A stretch of 7,051 nucleotides of DNA. It comes from Paracoccaceae bacterium (lineage in GTDB: Bacteria > Pseudomonadota > Alphaproteobacteria > Rhodobacterales > Rhodobacteraceae). The stretch's first letter is position 1. Each line of letters begins with the position of its first letter. Location: NCBI GenBank assembly GCA_007128865.1, contig SKWP01000299.1, positions 1 through 7,051 of the forward strand, read 5' to 3'. The notes under the pieces are model-generated. The model had not been told where the DNA came from and ran no database searches. It saw only the letters and a program-made list of their open reading frames with translations. A program made the translations under genes and the position numbers. This document shows, in pieces, positions 5,717 to 7,051 of this stretch.

Positions 5717-5739
5717 CCCTGCCCGTCCTGCGGGCAGGG
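5717..5739 (+). terminator. perfect 9-bp hairpin between the Wzy_C gene and chrA
   Basis: CCCTGCCCG (5717-5725) and CGGGCAGGG (5731-5739) are exact reverse complements around the five-base loop TCCTG, beginning at the first base after the TAA stop. The stem is very GC-rich and stable. No T-run follows, only a G-rich ribosome site for chrA, so it may be an unusual terminator, an mRNA-stabilising intercistronic stem or an attenuator. That it reduces chrA read-through is inferred, not shown. Confidence 0.5.
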
Positions 5740-5755
5740 CGCGGGGGGAAGGGCG

Positions 5756-6973
5756 ATGACCGGGAAACCACCTGAACCGGGAAACCGCACGGCCGAGGGG
5801 AGTGCAGGGGAAGTCCTTGCGGTCTTCCTGCGGCTGGGTCTGACATCCTTTGGCGGGCCGATCGCGCATCTGGGCTATTTCCGCGAGGAACTGGTGGTGC
5901 GGCGGCGCTGGCTTGGCGATGCTGCCTATGCCGATCTGGTGGCGCTGTGCCAGTTTCTGCCCGGCCCGGCCTCGTCGCAGGTGGGGCTGGCGCTGGGCCT
6001 GATGCGCGCCGGATGGCTGGGCGCGCTGGCCGCGTTTCTGGCATTCACGCTGCCTTCGGCGCTGATCCTGCTGGTTTTTGCGCTGACGGCCGCGGCCATT
6101 AGCGGCCCGGTGGGAACCGGCGCCCTGGCCGGGCTCAAGATCGTTGCCGTAGCCATCGTGGCGCAGGCCGTCTGGGGCATGGCACGCAGCCTGTGCCCGG
6201 ACCGCGAACGCGCCGCCATCGCCGTCGGTGCGGTTGCGGTGCTGGCCTTCCTGCCCGGTGCTGCGGGGATGGTGACGGCGATCCTGTTCGGGGCGCTTGC
6301 CGGGCTGGCGCTGGGGCGCGGCACGGGAACGGCGGTGGGGGGGCATGTGGCGATGCCGGTGCCGCGCCTGGTCGCGGTCGGGGCGCTGGGCGTGTTCTTC
6401 GCGCTGCTGTTCGGGCTGCCGATGCTTGCCGGCTGGTCACACGGTCTTGCGGTGATCGACGGGTTCTATCGCGCCGGTGCGCTGGTCTTTGGTGGCGGGC
6501 ATGTGATGCTGCCGCTTCTCGAAGCCGAAGTCGTCCGGACCGGGTGGGTCACCCCCGACGCCTTCATTGCCGGATACGGGGCGGCGCAGGCGGTGCCCGG
6601 GCCGCTGTTTACCTTTGCGGCCTACTTGGGTGCGGTGCTCGACCCGTCGGTCGGCACGGTTGCGGGGGCGGCGCTGGCGCTGACGGCGATCTTCCTGCCG
6701 GGCTTCCTGCTGCTCATCGGCGTGCTGCCGTTCTGGGACCGGTTTCGCACGCTGGCGCCGGCCCGGTCGCTGATGCAGGGGGCCAATGCCGCGGTGGTCG
6801 GCATTCTTGGCGCGGCGCTCTATTCCCCGGTGTTCACCAGCGCGGTCGGCGACATGCGCGATTTCACCCTTGCTGCGGTCTGCTTCGTGGCCCTGACAGC
6901 CTGGAAGGCGCCGCCATGGGCGGTGGTTATCCTTGCCGCGGCAGGCGGGGCCGGTCTGTCAGTCATCGCCTGA
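5756..6973 (+). CDS. chrA: chromate transporter ChrA, full-length two-domain form
   Basis: This 405-residue membrane protein of the CHR superfamily consists of two homologous halves. The N half carries SFGGP (31-35) and QFLPGP (66-71). The C half carries FGGGHV (245-250) and AVPGP (279-283). Each F-G-G-x and P-G-P pair marks one chromate-transport domain, and the rest is about ten membrane helices with a linker near residues 186-205. Length is typical of long-chain ChrA. Family members drive chromate out of the cytoplasm across the inner membrane, often by proton antiport; sulfate or other oxyanions may be the natural substrates of some. The ATG at 5756 follows a G-rich stretch GGGGGGAAGGG (5743-5753) acting as ribosome site. 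It lies 39 bp after the Wzy_C stop on the same strand and may be co-transcribed despite the intervening hairpin. No chrB regulator or other metal gene is visible, so chromate resistance as its actual role is unproven. Confidence 0.92.
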   Translation: MTGKPPEPGNRTAEGSAGEVLAVFLRLGLTSFGGPIAHLGYFREELVVRRRWLGDAAYADLVALCQFLPGPASSQVGLALGLMRAGWLGALAAFLAFTLPSALILLVFALTAAAISGPVGTGALAGLKIVAVAIVAQAVWGMARSLCPDRERAAIAVGAVAVLAFLPGAAGMVTAILFGALAGLALGRGTGTAVGGHVAMPVPRLVAVGALGVFFALLFGLPMLAGWSHGLAVIDGFYRAGALVFGGGHVMLPLLEAEVVRTGWVTPDAFIAGYGAAQAVPGPLFTFAAYLGAVLDPSVGTVAGAALALTAIFLPGFLLLIGVLPFWDRFRTLAPARSLMQGANAAVVGILGAALYSPVFTSAVGDMRDFTLAAVCFVALTAWKAPPWAVVILAAAGGAGLSVIA

Positions 6974-6981
6974 AACCGGGA

Positions 6982-7051
6982 TGAGCCGCGCGCTTTTGAC
7001 ACCGCCGCACGCCAGGGGCCTGCGGCACCCGAATTGCTTGCATGTCCCTGC
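6982..7051 (+). CDS. possible start of a further gene, running off the window (doubtful)
   Basis: An ATG at 6982, nine bases after the chrA stop, opens a frame without a stop to the window end (23 complete codons, beginning MSRALLTPPHARGLRHPN). A poor CCGGG precedes it. I recognise no family and it contains a hairpin-forming sequence, so it may well be non-coding. Confidence 0.15.
7004..7026 (+). terminator. hairpin downstream of chrA, possible terminator
   Basis: GCCGCA (7004-7009) pairs with TGCGGC (7021-7026). After a single C/C mismatch, GCC (7011-7013) pairs with GGC (7017-7019) around an AGG loop. It lies 31 bases past the chrA stop. There is no downstream T-run, so terminator function is uncertain, and it would be inside a coding region if the doubtful frame from 6982 is real. 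Confidence 0.3.

Noticed and set aside
4277..6346. Very long open frame (689 codons) on the minus strand opposite the Wzy_C gene and chrA.
   Set aside because: Its translation is a low-complexity Arg/Gln/His/Pro-rich string with no recognisable domain. It spans two well-supported genes and their gap, and high GC makes such antisense frames common.
1..7051. Search for mobile elements, CRISPR arrays, tRNA genes, toxin-antitoxin or defence genes.
   Set aside because: I found no transposase-like protein, terminal inverted repeats, regularly spaced repeats, tRNA-like cloverleaf or known defence domain. Coding sequence of ordinary families fills nearly all of the window.

Overview
This is a compact, high-GC, gene-dense stretch of bacterial chromosome. 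The gene families point to an alphaproteobacterium, most likely of the Rhodobacterales (Rhodobacter/Paracoccus-like): a ChpT-type histidine phosphotransferase, a small DUF3553 protein, an overlapping olsB-olsA ornithine-lipid pair, a diverged ThiE-like protein and a short alphaproteobacterial-type YgfZ. This placement is inferred from protein families; no rRNA or tRNA gene is present to confirm it.

Layout. (1) 1-675 (+): the 3' part of a YgfZ/GcvT-like folate-binding Fe-S maintenance protein, lacking only its first few dozen residues. (2) 676-798: a convergent gap. (3) 799-1413 (-): a ChpT-like histidine phosphotransferase. (4) 1444-1641 (+): a 65-residue DUF3553 protein, divergent from chpT with only 30 bp between start codons. 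(5) 1642-1771: a spacer with a hairpin. (6) 1772-2599 and 2596-3432 (+): olsB and olsA, overlapping by four bases, the two acyl transfer steps of ornithine lipid synthesis. (7) 3473-4093 (-): a ThiE/TenI-fold protein convergent with olsA, in which several residues expected of thiamine phosphate synthase look absent. (8) 4094-4372: the longest non-coding stretch (279 bp), AT-richer in part, with a candidate promoter and a short direct repeat. (9) 4373-5716 (+): a polytopic O-antigen ligase/polymerase (Wzy_C) protein. (10) 5756-6973 (+): a full-length two-domain chromate transporter (ChrA). (11) 6974-7051: a short tail with a hairpin and an unproven open frame that runs off the window.

How the genes fit together. 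Much of the window concerns the cell envelope: OlsB and OlsA build an inner-membrane lipid, the Wzy_C protein handles surface polysaccharide, and ChrA is an inner-membrane anion transporter. ChpT would pass phosphate from the CckA hybrid kinase to CtrA, which in Rhodobacterales controls motility, gene-transfer-agent production and related traits. YgfZ and the ThiE-like protein are metabolic or housekeeping genes.

I see no transposase, integrase, CRISPR array, phage gene, toxin-antitoxin pair or defence system, and no clear sign of a wholly new multi-gene system. The points most worth checking are the apparently degenerate active site of the ThiE-like protein, the tight divergent chpT/DUF3553 pair and the possible Tudor/KOW-like fold of the DUF3553 protein, the repeat-bearing region upstream of the Wzy_C gene, and the perfect hairpin between the Wzy_C gene and chrA.
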